A stretch of DNA of 64,000 nucleotides from Cellvibrio sp. PSBB006. Its GTDB lineage: Bacteria; Pseudomonadota; Gammaproteobacteria; Pseudomonadales; Cellvibrionaceae. Below the pieces are notes generated by a model. That model did not search any database and was not told the origin of the DNA. It was given only the letters and a program-made list of their open reading frames with translations. The stretch lies in contig NZ_CP021382.1 in NCBI RefSeq assembly GCF_002162135.1, positions 62,001 through 126,000 of the forward strand, written 5' to 3'. The position numbers and the translations under genes are program-made. Within the stretch, counting starts at the first letter, position 1. Each line of letters starts with the position of its first letter. Positions 49,869 through 58,386 of this stretch are shown one piece after another.

Positions 49869-50102
49869 ATGAAACGAGAAATCGATAAATTTTTGGATGC
49901 GTCTGGCTTGTTGTGCCCGGAGCCAGTGATGTTGTTGCATAAGACAATGCGTGATGCAGCAGTAGGCGATGTAATTGAAGTGATCGCTACGGACCCTTCA
50001 ACGACGCGGGATATACCGAAGTTTTGCCATTTTCTGGGTCATGAATTGCTGGAGCAGGAAGTGCGCGATAAGCACTATGTGTATTACATCTGCAAACGCT
50101 AG
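49869..50102 (+). CDS. tusA: Sulfur-carrier protein TusA
   Basis: TusA is a 77-residue sulfur carrier that accepts persulfide sulfur from IscS and passes it to TusBCD for tRNA 2-thiouridine formation. The active-site CPxP motif is LDASGLLCPEPVMLLHKTMR, with the persulfide cysteine in GLLCPEP. TDPSTTRDIPKFCHFLGHEL is also diagnostic. ATG 49869 is chosen over 49833. The mnm5s2U pathway it serves also involves mnmC at 23828-25909. It is monocistronic. Confidence 0.93.
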   Translation: MKREIDKFLDASGLLCPEPVMLLHKTMRDAAVGDVIEVIATDPSTTRDIPKFCHFLGHELLEQEVRDKHYVYYICKR

Positions 50103-50252
50103 AAATTTAAATATTTGGTTATAGCGTCAGGGCGCTCGTACAATTTTTTACAAATAGTATTAAAAAATGTGAAGCAGATATGCCTTGGTTGCAGTTTGAT
50201 CAGCAGTACTGCTACGAGGATTTAATGCAGATAGTGAAGGGAAAGTAAATCT

Positions 50253-50274
50253 TGCCGCATCGCAGGATGCGGCA
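50253..50274 (-). terminator. Hairpin after the 50304-51002 gene
   Basis: TGCCGCATC / GATGCGGCA is a perfect 9-bp stem with a 4-base loop, 30 bases past the stop on the minus strand. The following sequence, AGATTTACTTT, is a weak U-tract. Confidence 0.5.
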
Positions 50275-50303
50275 GTCAGGGAGGTTTTTCGGTCAGTCTT
50301 TAA

Positions 50304-51002
50304 TCAGACGCCATCAACCAACAGTGATATTGCAGCCAAGGCTTCCGGGTCTTCCGCTTTGATCTTGTTAGCGATCTGATGCTGGAAGAAATAACGGAAG
50401 TTTTCACTGGTCTGTGCCGGGTACAGACAATCATCACCCGGCAATACCGGTGTGCTGATGACTTTAGTCTGGTCGGTTAACATGCCGTAGAGGCTGCCAT
50501 CGTTCAGCAGGCGCCAACTGACGACCTCTACCAGTGATAAACGATTACTTCCGGGGCTGGCCAACACGGCGTGAGTGCCGATGGTATCGGGCAATTCCTG
50601 CACAATATCATCGTCATTTTCACACTGCAGCTCGTAATACTCGGCCGCTGTTTCCAGCTCAACTATCTTGTGTATTGGAGCCTCGAAAAAGACCTCATCG
50701 ATACCCTGGTCATAGTAGCCTTCCCAGTGACCATTCAAGGGATCACAGATATCAGGGCAGGGCACTATATCGTTTAGCCATGGCACTAACCCTACAACCT
50801 CTCCATTAGCCCGTAATCCCCAACAGAGGATTTTGAGACTGAAGAGTTTGTCAGAGCTGGTGTCGTTAGAGTAGAGCATTTCGAGCCCGTCAAGCTCAGG
50901 AGCCAGACGGATAAAACGCTCTTCGTGGAGTGCAGAGAAGGATTTACCGGTGAAGATATCCACGACATTATTCATGTTGTGGCCTGTGTCTGAGGTCTTC
51001 AT
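50304..51002 (-). CDS. Conserved hypothetical protein
   Basis: This is a soluble, acidic protein of about 232 residues. Recognisable stretches are NVVDIFTGKSFSALHEERFI at the N terminus, then LKILCWGLRANGEVVGLVPW and VSWRLLNDGSLYGMLTDQTK, two similar W-x-L-x-x-x-G-x-x-x-G blocks that suggest an internal duplication. I know no function for it. ATG 51002 has AGGGGG eight bases upstream and is preferred; ATG 50975 (starting MNNVVDIF) is also plausible, and 51077 is too long. It is monocistronic, with a hairpin after it. Confidence 0.65.
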   Translation of the reverse strand: MKTSDTGHNMNNVVDIFTGKSFSALHEERFIRLAPELDGLEMLYSNDTSSDKLFSLKILCWGLRANGEVVGLVPWLNDIVPCPDICDPLNGHWEGYYDQGIDEVFFEAPIHKIVELETAAEYYELQCENDDDIVQELPDTIGTHAVLASPGSNRLSLVEVVSWRLLNDGSLYGMLTDQTKVISTPVLPGDDCLYPAQTSENFRYFFQHQIANKIKAEDPEALAAISLLVDGV

Positions 51003-51259
51003 AATAACACCCCCTGGCTGAGGCGAGAGGCACGAAACGCTGACTCCCGGGAAATGATGGTTTTGCTGACCCATCACTACATAAAGTATATGCTAACGAA
51101 CTAAAGCACAACAGTTCGTGATATAAAAAATCGTTATTGCAGCTAACTCGCCTCCGTTAGAGCCAAAGCCTGGCCTTGGGTTCCAGTCTGCCGGCGGCTA
51201 ACCCGACAAAACCGTTAAGCTGATTATTTTTTGCCCTCCTTGTTAGTTAGAGACTCCAG

Positions 51260-52381
51260 ATGAAGATAGTTGCGGATGAGAATATCCCGTTAGTTGAAGC
51301 GTTTTTTCAGGATCTTGGGGATATTCAGCGTTTGCCTGGCCGGCAAATGCAGCAGAAAGATGTCGCCGATGCAGATGCGTTGTTAGTTCGTTCGGTTACG
51401 CAGGTGAACGCCGATTTGCTGGCAGATAGCACGGTTAAATTTGTGGGCACCTGCACCATCGGAGTCGATCATCTGGATGCCGATTACCTGAATGCGCAAG
51501 GCGTCCGCTTTGCCAGCGCACCCGGCTGCAATGCCAACTCTGTGGTGGAATACGTTTATGCGGCGTTATGCCATCTGGACGTCAATTGGTTGTCACGCAA
51601 GGTGGGGATTATCGGTTGCGGCAATGTGGGAGGGCTTTTGCACCGCCGTCTGCATGCGCAGGGCGTTGAGTGTTATTGCTATGATCCTTTCCTTACGCCG
51701 GAGCAGAACGAAGATCTGGCGAGCCTCGAAGCGGTATTGGCTTGCGACATCATCAGCATGCATACCCCGCTGACCACGGGCGGCGCTCACCCCAGTTTTC
51801 ATTTAATTGGCGCGCGGGAACTGGAACAGCTCAAACCGGGCGCGGTGTTGTTGAATTGTGGTCGCGGCCCGGTCATTGATAATCAGGCGTTGTTGAAACA
51901 CCTTCACACCGATAGGGACTTGCAAGTGGTGTTGGATGTGTGGGAGCCAGAGCCGGAAATTTCTCAACCCTTGTTGGCGCGCGTCGCGCTCGGCACGCCG
52001 CACATTGCTGGTTACAGTTATGACGGTAAGCTCAAGGGTACCGAGATGATCTATCAGGCGCTATGTGGCCATCTTTCGGTCGAGCCGCAAAAGGCGGTCA
52101 GTGACCTTGTCCAATCTTTAGCCGATAACCGCTTGGTAGTGACTGCTTCTGATCCGTGGGATGCAGTTAAGCAACTCATCCCACAAGTCTATGACATTGC
52201 CGCCGATGATCGCCGTCTGCGCGAACTCTCCACTCAGGCTTTGGCTGGTTCTGCCAATTTTGCTATTGGGTTCGATCTGTTGCGCAAACATTATCCGATG
52301 CGCCGGGAGTTCCACAATTATCGCGTTGACCATCAAGCCGCTGATGCCTGGCTGAATGTGCTTGGGTTTCAGAGTCAGTAA
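51260..52381 (+). CDS. pdxB: Erythronate-4-phosphate dehydrogenase PdxB
   Basis: PdxB is a 373-residue NAD-dependent 2-hydroxyacid dehydrogenase that oxidises 4-phosphoerythronate in pyridoxal phosphate synthesis. MKIVADENIPLVEAFF is the PdxB opening. The NAD-binding Rossmann motif is VGIIGCGNVGGLLHRRL (about 118-134). Catalytic Arg, Glu and His lie in LLNCGRGPVIDN, DVWEPEPEI and LGTPHIAGYSYDGKLKGTEM. A C-terminal PdxB dimerisation domain is complete. It is followed after 21 bases by the NAD-kinase-like gene. Confidence 0.95.
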   Translation: MKIVADENIPLVEAFFQDLGDIQRLPGRQMQQKDVADADALLVRSVTQVNADLLADSTVKFVGTCTIGVDHLDADYLNAQGVRFASAPGCNANSVVEYVYAALCHLDVNWLSRKVGIIGCGNVGGLLHRRLHAQGVECYCYDPFLTPEQNEDLASLEAVLACDIISMHTPLTTGGAHPSFHLIGARELEQLKPGAVLLNCGRGPVIDNQALLKHLHTDRDLQVVLDVWEPEPEISQPLLARVALGTPHIAGYSYDGKLKGTEMIYQALCGHLSVEPQKAVSDLVQSLADNRLVVTASDPWDAVKQLIPQVYDIAADDRRLRELSTQALAGSANFAIGFDLLRKHYPMRREFHNYRVDHQAADAWLNVLGFQSQ

Positions 52382-52402
52382 CTTCTTATTTAAAAACTCT
52401 CT

Positions 52403-53554
52403 ATGTTTCGATTGGGTGTCATTGTCAATCCATATGCCGGACTTGGCGGTACTGTTGGCCTTAAGGGCAGCGACGGTGAAGCTACCGTCGCCGAGGCATT
52501 TAATCGTGGGGCGGAACCGCGCGCAATGGCTAGAATGCGTCGCGCCTTACAAGTCCTGTTGCCTTGGCGCGAGCAACTCCACCTATTTTGTTATGCCGGT
52601 GATATGGGCGAATCATGTGCTATTGCGCTGGATTTTTCTTACACCGTTGTTGGCAGTCCTTCCGCGCAGGTCACCACGGCAGTGGATACCTGCGAAGCGG
52701 CGCGTGTGTTGATGGCACAAGGTGTTGATCTGATTTTATTCGCCGGCGGTGATGGTACAGCGCGCAATATTGCCGACGCGGTAGGTACACGTCAGGCGGT
52801 ATTGGGCGTGCCTTCCGGTGTGAAGATGCATTCAGGTGTCTACGCCATCACACCGGAAGGTGCAGGTCATATTGTGCAATTATTATTGGAAGGCAAATGG
52901 GTTCCGATTGTTGAACAGGATGTGAAAGATATTGATGAAGACGCCTTTCGAGCAGGCCAGGTTCGTGCACGATTTTACGGTACACTGCTGGTGCCGGAGG
53001 CACCGCAATTTTTGCAACAGGTTAAGAATAGCGGTGCACGCGTGGATGAGCTGGCACAAATTGATGTGGCAAGTGAAGTGATTGAACATCTGGTGGATGA
53101 TACCTTGTATATCGTCGGACCTGGTTCAACCACGCAGGTACTATTACAGCAAATCAATCTGGCTGGCAGTTTGTTGGGCGTAGATTTGATGCGCAACCAA
53201 CAGCTTCTGGCGACCGATGTCACTGCGCAGGATATCAGTAATGCTTTGGATCAACACACGGGTGAGGTGCGCATTATCATCACTGCCATTGGTGGGCAGG
53301 GTCACATCATCGGACGAGGTAATCAGCAATTGACGCCGGATATCTTGCGTCGTGTCGGTAAAGAAAATATTCAAGTCATCGCCACTCGTGAAAAAATTCT
53401 CGCCTTACAAGGTCGCCCTTTATTGGTTGATAGTCATGATCCGGTACTGGACAAAACTTTCGCCGGATACCTGCCGGTGATTACCGGCTATCGCGAACGA
53501 ATTATGTACCCGGTGGGTATTCAAGATCAAACCGCAGGTCAATCGCCTGCCTAG
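52403..53554 (+). CDS. ATP-NAD kinase-like protein
   Basis: This is a 383-residue protein of the ATP-NAD kinase/AcoX-like family. LGVIVNPYAGLGGTVGLKGS is the family opening (N-P-x-AG-x-GG). The nucleotide-binding motif FAGGDGTARNIADAVG is near residues 114-129, with VLGVPSGVKMHSGVYAITPE after it. The C-terminal IITAIGGQGHIIGRGNQQLT matches AcoX-like members. Whether it phosphorylates NAD is not established for this branch; the canonical, shorter NadK is a different gene. It is probably co-transcribed with pdxB and overlaps or abuts the next methyltransferase. Confidence 0.85.
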   Translation: MFRLGVIVNPYAGLGGTVGLKGSDGEATVAEAFNRGAEPRAMARMRRALQVLLPWREQLHLFCYAGDMGESCAIALDFSYTVVGSPSAQVTTAVDTCEAARVLMAQGVDLILFAGGDGTARNIADAVGTRQAVLGVPSGVKMHSGVYAITPEGAGHIVQLLLEGKWVPIVEQDVKDIDEDAFRAGQVRARFYGTLLVPEAPQFLQQVKNSGARVDELAQIDVASEVIEHLVDDTLYIVGPGSTTQVLLQQINLAGSLLGVDLMRNQQLLATDVTAQDISNALDQHTGEVRIIITAIGGQGHIIGRGNQQLTPDILRRVGKENIQVIATREKILALQGRPLLVDSHDPVLDKTFAGYLPVITGYRERIMYPVGIQDQTAGQSPA

Positions 53555-53562
53555 TGAGAGTT

Positions 53563-54510
53563 ATGCAACCCATATTAGCCCGCCTGCAAGCATTACAAGA
53601 TCAATTTTTATCTGCCCCAAGTAGTGAATCTTCAGTCGTCATAGACAGTTACCGCTTACTCCATGGCCGTGGAAAAACAGTGGCGGGCCTGGAGTTTGTA
53701 TGTATCGATTTCTTCCAGCCGTTACTCTTGTTGACCTGTTATCAGGAGCCGCCTGCGCATTGGCTCGATGAATTTTTGCAACAGGCAACACCGCTGTTGT
53801 CGCCACACATTCACGCTGTTCTTGTCCAGCATCGTTATATCGCCGGCGCACCCGCTGAAGTGATTTGGGGGCAATTACCCGAGAAGATCTATGCGCGTCG
53901 GGGTGAGTTGCAGTTTGTTCTGCATCCGGGGCAACAACAAAACACGGGCTTTTTTTTGGATATGGAGCCGGGCCGGCGGTGGTTGAAGCAGCAGGCGGCA
54001 GATAAACGGGTACTGAATTTATTCGCCTACACCTGTGCATTTTCTGTTGTGGCGATTGCTGCCGGTGCAGAGAAGGTTGTCAACGTAGACATGAGTAGCA
54101 GGGCGCTGCAAATCGGGCGTGATAATCACATGCTCAATCAGCTCAATAAAAAATCCAGTGAGTTTTTAGCAGAGAATATTTTAAAATCCTGGGGGCGTAT
54201 CAAGAAGCGCGGGCCCTATGACATCGTTATTCTCGACCCACCTTCCTATCAACCGGGCAGTTTTGTTGCGCAAAAAGATTATGCGCGTCTGGTGCGCCGG
54301 CTGCCGGAATTGATGCCGCAAGGTGGGTTGGTCCTGGCGTGTTTGAATGCCCCGGAGTTAACCACTGAATTCCTGATTGATGTCTTTAGTCACGAGTGCC
54401 CAACCGGTACTTATGAAGAGCGCCTTGTTCCTTCAGCTGATTTTCCCGATGTAAATCCGGAGCAACAATTAAAACTATTAGTATTTCGTGTACCACCAGT
54501 GGCGGTTTGA
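53563..54510 (+). CDS. SAM-dependent rRNA methyltransferase-like protein (RlmI/RlmL group)
   Basis: This is a methyltransferase of about 315 residues related to the RlmI and RlmK/L class. LPEKIYARRGELQFVLHPGQ and NTGFFLDMEPGRRWLKQQA precede the SAM motif VLNLFAYTCAFSVVAIAAGA (about residues 148-167). The catalytic-type motif is ILDPPSYQPGSF (DPPSY). It lacks the PUA domain of RlmI. The target nucleotide is unknown. ATG 53563 and GTG 53554 (overlapping the stop of the preceding gene) are both possible starts. It is the last gene of the pdxB-NADK-like run. Confidence 0.82.
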   Translation: MQPILARLQALQDQFLSAPSSESSVVIDSYRLLHGRGKTVAGLEFVCIDFFQPLLLLTCYQEPPAHWLDEFLQQATPLLSPHIHAVLVQHRYIAGAPAEVIWGQLPEKIYARRGELQFVLHPGQQQNTGFFLDMEPGRRWLKQQAADKRVLNLFAYTCAFSVVAIAAGAEKVVNVDMSSRALQIGRDNHMLNQLNKKSSEFLAENILKSWGRIKKRGPYDIVILDPPSYQPGSFVAQKDYARLVRRLPELMPQGGLVLACLNAPELTTEFLIDVFSHECPTGTYEERLVPSADFPDVNPEQQLKLLVFRVPPVAV

Positions 54511-54582
54511 TGGAAAATCGCAACGGACGTTGTTAAAGCTTTTACACCTGCCGTTGCAAGTGATTTTCCTGCTGATTCCGTA

Positions 54583-55029
54583 TTATTTGCGTAGCAAGGT
54601 TTGAACAACCTGTTCAATGGCATGGGACGAACCACTTTTCAGTGCCTGGCGTACAAGATAAATACTGCTGGCATAAGTTTCCTGCACTGACGGTGGCAGT
54701 TCTTTGTCCGCATCTACCGCAATGCCGGACAGTTCTTCCATATCCAACCGCGAATAAAGTACTGTAAAACCTTTGTGAGAGAGTGTCACCTGATCCAGTG
54801 CTTCTTGGCGAATGGTGCTTTCATAATGAATATAACCAGTCTCTGCCAGCCAGATCATTGTACTGAAGCAAGATTGAAAACGAGTGCAGTGCAAGCCGAA
54901 TTCATCCGGTGAATCCGGACCTGAAATATCCTCGACAAAGAGTGTTATCTTGCGCGGAAAACTGAGGTAAAGCTGAGCAAATATACGCGCAACATCTTTA
55001 TAGAAATCTGCGATGTGAATATCAGCCAT
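54583..55029 (-). CDS. Conserved hypothetical protein downstream of alaA
   Basis: This is a 148-residue cytosolic protein starting MADIHIADFYKDVARIFAQL. LYLSFPRKITLFVEDISGPD and FSTMIWLAETGYIHYESTIR suggest a winged-helix-like element ending in SHKGFTVL, similar to small hypothetical proteins in pseudomonads, but I cannot name it. ATG 55029 is chosen; the frame extends to 55206 but overlaps alaA. It lies 82 bases after alaA on the same strand and may be co-transcribed. Confidence 0.65.
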   Translation of the reverse strand: MADIHIADFYKDVARIFAQLYLSFPRKITLFVEDISGPDSPDEFGLHCTRFQSCFSTMIWLAETGYIHYESTIRQEALDQVTLSHKGFTVLYSRLDMEELSGIAVDADKELPPSVQETYASSIYLVRQALKSGSSHAIEQVVQTLLRK

Positions 55030-55111
55030 GGGCGATTTCCTGATATCAAACGGATGGCGGCGCTGTGCATTGTTATCCTCAGCAGCGGCTGAGAATGACA
55101 ATGCAAACAGG

Positions 55112-56326
55112 TTATTGCGAGTAACGTTGCAGGAATTCACCGAAACGGTGGATGGCTTTAGTGAGGTCATCTTCGCGCGGTAAAAATACAATGCGGAAGT
55201 GATCATTGGTCGGCCAGTTAAATGCGGTACCTTGCACCAGCAGAATTTTTTCCTGGATCAGGAAGTCGAGCACCATCTGTTCGTCATCCTTGATTTTGTA
55301 CATATCGAGATTCAGTTTCGGAAACAGATACATTGCGCCGCGCGGTTTGACACAAGAGAGGCCGGGAATTTTTTCAATGGCTGTCATCGCTGCATCGCGT
55401 TGATCGCGCAGGCGCCCGCCAGGCACGATCAATTCGTTGATGCTTTGATAGCCACCCAAGGCTGTCTGGACGGCAAACATGGCGGGTACATTGGCGCACA
55501 GGCGCATGGATGCCAGCATCTCCAGCCCTTCGATATAACTTTTGGCGCGATGCTTTGCGCCACTGATTACCATCCACCCTGAACGAAAACCGGCCAGGCG
55601 ATAAGCTTTTGATAAGCCATTAAAGCTTACGCAGAGTACGTCCTGCGCCAGGCGGCCCATCGGATGAAATTCAGCGTCGTCATACAGAATTTTGCTGTAA
55701 ATCTCATCGGCAAAAATAATCAGGTTGTGACGGCGTGCCAGCTCAACAATTTGTTCCAAGACATCTTTGCTGTAAACGGAGCCGGTAGGGTTGTTGGGGT
55801 TGATAACCACAATCCCGCGCGTTTTGTCAGAGATTTTGCTTTCGATGTCCGCAATATCCGGGAACCAACCCGACTCTTCATCGCACAGGTAGTGACGAGC
55901 CTTGCCTCCGGCGAGATTCACGGCCGCCGTCCACAACGGATAATCGGGTGCCGGTACTAAAATTTCATCGTTGTTATTCAATAGGGCCTGCATCGCCATC
56001 ACGATAAGCTCACTGGCACCGTTGCCCAGGAAAATATCTTCTATCTCCACGCCGGGGATTTGCAGGCGCTGGCTCTCCTGCATGATGGCTTTACGTGCGG
56101 CAAAGAGTCCGCGCGATGCGGTATAACCTTCTGCATTGGGCAGGTTGTAGATGACATCCTGGATAATTTCATCGGGTGCTGCGAAGCCAAACGGGGCAGG
56201 GTTGCCGATATTTAATTTCAGGATACGGTGGCCTTCTTCTTCAAGGCGGTAGGCGTGTTCCAGAACCGGGCCGCGGATGTCGTAGCAAACACCGTTAAGC
56301 TTATCGGATTTCTTAATATTGCTCAT
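55112..56326 (-). CDS. alaA: Alanine-synthesising aminotransferase AlaA
   Basis: AlaA is a 404-residue fold-type I PLP aminotransferase that makes alanine from pyruvate and glutamate. KLNGVCYDIRGPVLEHAYRL and LKLNIGNPAPFGF are the AlaA opening. INPNNPTGSVYSKDVLEQI carries the substrate/PLP-binding NPNNPTG. The PLP lysine lies in SFNGLSKAYRLAGFRSGWM (about residue 240). FRIVFLPREDDLTKAIHRF near the end holds the carboxylate-binding arginine. The length is normal. It is divergent from msrB. Confidence 0.93.
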   Translation of the reverse strand: MSNIKKSDKLNGVCYDIRGPVLEHAYRLEEEGHRILKLNIGNPAPFGFAAPDEIIQDVIYNLPNAEGYTASRGLFAARKAIMQESQRLQIPGVEIEDIFLGNGASELIVMAMQALLNNNDEILVPAPDYPLWTAAVNLAGGKARHYLCDEESGWFPDIADIESKISDKTRGIVVINPNNPTGSVYSKDVLEQIVELARRHNLIIFADEIYSKILYDDAEFHPMGRLAQDVLCVSFNGLSKAYRLAGFRSGWMVISGAKHRAKSYIEGLEMLASMRLCANVPAMFAVQTALGGYQSINELIVPGGRLRDQRDAAMTAIEKIPGLSCVKPRGAMYLFPKLNLDMYKIKDDEQMVLDFLIQEKILLVQGTAFNWPTNDHFRIVFLPREDDLTKAIHRFGEFLQRYSQ

Positions 56327-56404
56327 TTGCAGTAATATGCCTTTTATGCAGAAATAAGCACTAAATCATCGTGGTTCGCAGGCTACTGTGTCAAGGAAAT
56401 CGTT

Positions 56405-56815
56405 ATGTCCGATAAAGAAAATTATGACGACGCTCACTGGCGTGAGCACCTAACACCCGAGCAATACCGTGTATGCCGGCTTAAAGGCACGGAGGCACCG
56501 TTTACCGGTGAGTATTGGAATGTCTTCGCGGACGGCATTTATCGCTGTCGCTGTTGTGGAGAGCCATTGTTTGAGTCGGGAACGAAGTTTGATGCGGGAT
56601 GCGGTTGGCCCAGCTTTTATGCCCCGATCCAGGAAGAGAAAATTCAGGAAGAGTTTGACGCAACCCACGGTATGCGTCGCACTGAAGTGCTTTGCCGTCG
56701 ATGTGGCTGTCATTTAGGGCATGTATTTCCGGATGGCCCTGCGCCGACCGGGTTGCGCTACTGTATTAATTCGGCTTCGATATTGTTGAAAGAGGACACC
56801 GATAAAAAAGAATGA
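56405..56815 (+). CDS. msrB: Peptide-methionine (R)-S-oxide reductase MsrB
   Basis: MsrB is a 136-residue enzyme that reduces the R form of methionine sulfoxide in proteins. The zinc site is two CxxC pairs, [11 protein letters not shown] and [12 protein letters not shown]. The catalytic cysteine is in RYCINSASI at about residue 120. [11 protein letters not shown] and [13 protein letters not shown] are invariant family segments. The length is typical of a stand-alone MsrB. It is monocistronic and convergent with the next gene. Confidence 0.95.
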   Translation: MSDKENYDDAHWREHLTPEQYRVCRLKGTEAPFTGEYWNVFADGIYRCRCCGEPLFESGTKFDAGCGWPSFYAPIQEEKIQEEFDATHGMRRTEVLCRRCGCHLGHVFPDGPAPTGLRYCINSASILLKEDTDKKE

Positions 56816-56822
56816 TGTCAGC

Positions 56823-56840
56823 GTGCGCGTTATCGCGCAC
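56823..56840. terminator. Hairpin between convergent msrB and the next gene
   Basis: GTGCGCG-TTAT-CGCGCAC is a perfect 7-bp stem, eight bases after the msrB stop and four bases beyond the end of the minus-strand gene. Neither side has a good T-run, so efficient termination is uncertain. Confidence 0.4.
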
Positions 56841-56843
56841 CGA

Positions 56844-57647
56844 TTAATCGTAAAGTTGTTTTTTCTTCCATTCGTCCTCATCCCCGAATTTGTCCCATTC
56901 TTTATTCAGCGATGTAGGGGCTTTGTTGGGGTCTTCTTCGGCGGACATTTTTTCTTCGCTATTAACATCGGCTGTTGTCTGCTGTGTTGCTTTTTGTTCG
57001 AGTTTGTCGATGAGAGCTGAAAGCTGCGCAATTTGTTTATCGTAGGCATGGTTGGCGTTTTCGGGTAGCAGAAGTTTACGCGCAAGCCCGTAATAGTGAA
57101 CCGCCAGACGAGGCTTACCTAGTTGCTGTGCTTTTTTGGCTTGGGCGACATGGCCATCAACCGAGCTTTGTAGTGCCAGACGTTTGATTTGATCAGTAAA
57201 CGCAGCGGCCTGAACTTTGGTTAGCGCTTTGAGCGCTTCCTGTTGGGCAACAAAGCGATACAACTCCTGCAAATGTTGGCGGATTTCCTTGATTTGTTCG
57301 GGATTTTCCAATCGCACGCGTTGTGTGTTGGCTGTTTGTTTGATCGCATTGAGCTGGTCCGTCAATAACTGCAAGTCAGCGGCATGGGTTGCGTCATGGG
57401 GCTCAAGTTTGTTCAATTGTTCGCATGTATCGATCAATGCCCGGTACACGACGGCTGTCAGATCGCTACTGAGGAAATGAGGGGGAAAGCCAGTGAGCAT
57501 GTGGCGGAAGTTGCGCTGCCGCACTTTCAATGCCGTTAGCAACCTTTTTTGATGAACTCGTCTTCTTTCAATAGCTTGCGATATGAGTGCATAGGCAGCC
57601 AAAAGCACCAGAAGTAAAATAATGGATGAAACGATATAAATGGACAT
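56844..57647 (-). CDS. Membrane-anchored helical hypothetical protein
   Basis: This is a 267-residue protein with one N-terminal membrane helix (IYIVSSIILLLVLLAAYALI) and a long charged, mainly helical cytosolic or periplasmic part. KAQQLGKPRLAVHYYGLARK resembles a single TPR-like repeat. The C terminus is acidic with lysines (SLNKEWDKFGDEDEWKKKQL). I do not recognise a named family. ATG 57647 begins the membrane helix directly; the extension to 57668 starts with TTG. It lies 215 bases from the tRNA cluster, on the opposite strand. Confidence 0.65.
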   Translation of the reverse strand: MSIYIVSSIILLLVLLAAYALISQAIERRRVHQKRLLTALKVRQRNFRHMLTGFPPHFLSSDLTAVVYRALIDTCEQLNKLEPHDATHAADLQLLTDQLNAIKQTANTQRVRLENPEQIKEIRQHLQELYRFVAQQEALKALTKVQAAAFTDQIKRLALQSSVDGHVAQAKKAQQLGKPRLAVHYYGLARKLLLPENANHAYDKQIAQLSALIDKLEQKATQQTTADVNSEEKMSAEEDPNKAPTSLNKEWDKFGDEDEWKKKQLYD

Positions 57648-57792
57648 AGGTAGACGGCTGCTTATCAAGCTTTAAAATATGACACACGTCTCAAAGTATA
57701 GCACCAAAGCGCGACGCACCCTTATGTCGAAAAGTTGTGTCGTGGTTCGCTAAGTGCTTGTTTCCACTGTTATAAAAAAAGAAGTAAAAGTG

Positions 57793-57821
57793 TTGACAGT
57801 GCATCCTTCCCTACTTAGAAT
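57793..57821 (+). promoter_or_regulatory. Sigma-70 promoter of the tRNA cluster
   Basis: TTGACA (57793-57798, perfect), 17 bases, TAGAAT (57816-57821), followed by a G+C-rich discriminator, GCGCCCC. Such a discriminator is the known signature of promoters under stringent (ppGpp) control, as used for tRNA and rRNA genes. The first tRNA begins 41 bases downstream. Confidence 0.85.
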
Positions 57822-57862
57822 GCGCCCCACTTCTGACGTCGCTGATGACAGAAGGTTTCTGG

Positions 57863-57938
57863 GTCCCCTTCGTCTAGTGGCCTAGGACACCGCCCTTTCA
57901 CGGCGGTAACAGGGGTTCGACTCCCCTAGGGGACGCCA
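57863..57938 (+). tRNA. tRNA-Glu (anticodon TTC), copy 1
   Basis: This is a 76-base tRNA gene with encoded CCA end. Acceptor GTCCCCT pairs with AGGGGAC; the anticodon arm CCGCC-CTTTCAC-GGCGG gives TTC. The T-arm AGGGG-TTCGACT-CCCCT differs from copy 2 by one base (C at 57921 in place of G), in the T-loop at standard position 59. Confidence 0.97.
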
Positions 57939-57954
57939 ATTTCAGGAAAGTTTC

Positions 57955-57974
57955 AGCTCAGGTAGAGCAACTGA
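57955..57974 (+). pseudogene. tRNA D-arm-like fragment between tRNA-Glu and tRNA-Gly
   Basis: AGCTCAGGTAGAGCAACTGA matches the D-stem/D-loop and start of the anticodon stem of many elongator tRNAs (AGCTCAG-nn-GGTAGAGCA-ACTGA), with two D-loop bases missing. No acceptor, anticodon or T arm surrounds it. It looks like a relic of a third tRNA lost from the cluster. Confidence 0.45.
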
Positions 57975-57977
57975 TAC

Positions 57978-58053
<76 letters not shown>

Positions 58054-58112
58054 ATATCAGTGTTATCCAGATCTAGTCCGAATGTGTGCTTTCTCTGCTT
58101 TGCAGAATAGTT

Positions 58113-58188
58113 GTCCCCTTCGTCTAGTGGCCTAGGACACCGCCCTTTCACGGCGGTAACAGGGGTTCGAGTCCCCTAGGGGACGCCA
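58113..58188 (+). tRNA. tRNA-Glu (anticodon TTC), copy 2
   Basis: This is a 76-base tRNA gene with CCA, identical to copy 1 except G at 58171 (T-loop) where copy 1 has C. It is the second member of a tandem Glu-Gly duplication. Confidence 0.97.
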
Positions 58189-58231
58189 CGCCCGGACATG
58201 TCAGCATTAACCCTTTCGGGTGTACCAATAA

Positions 58232-58307
<76 letters not shown>

Positions 58308-58386
58308 ATCTCTCCTCTTTATATCTGCCCTTTAATTAGTTGCTACCTTTAGTCGTTTGCTATTGGTTGTTAATGGTTACTAAAAA

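Noticed and set aside
50180..50248. 22-codon ORF (MPWLQFDQQYCYEDLM...) after tusA
   Set aside because: Too short to judge, weak ribosome-binding site, and no comparison data; it could be chance.
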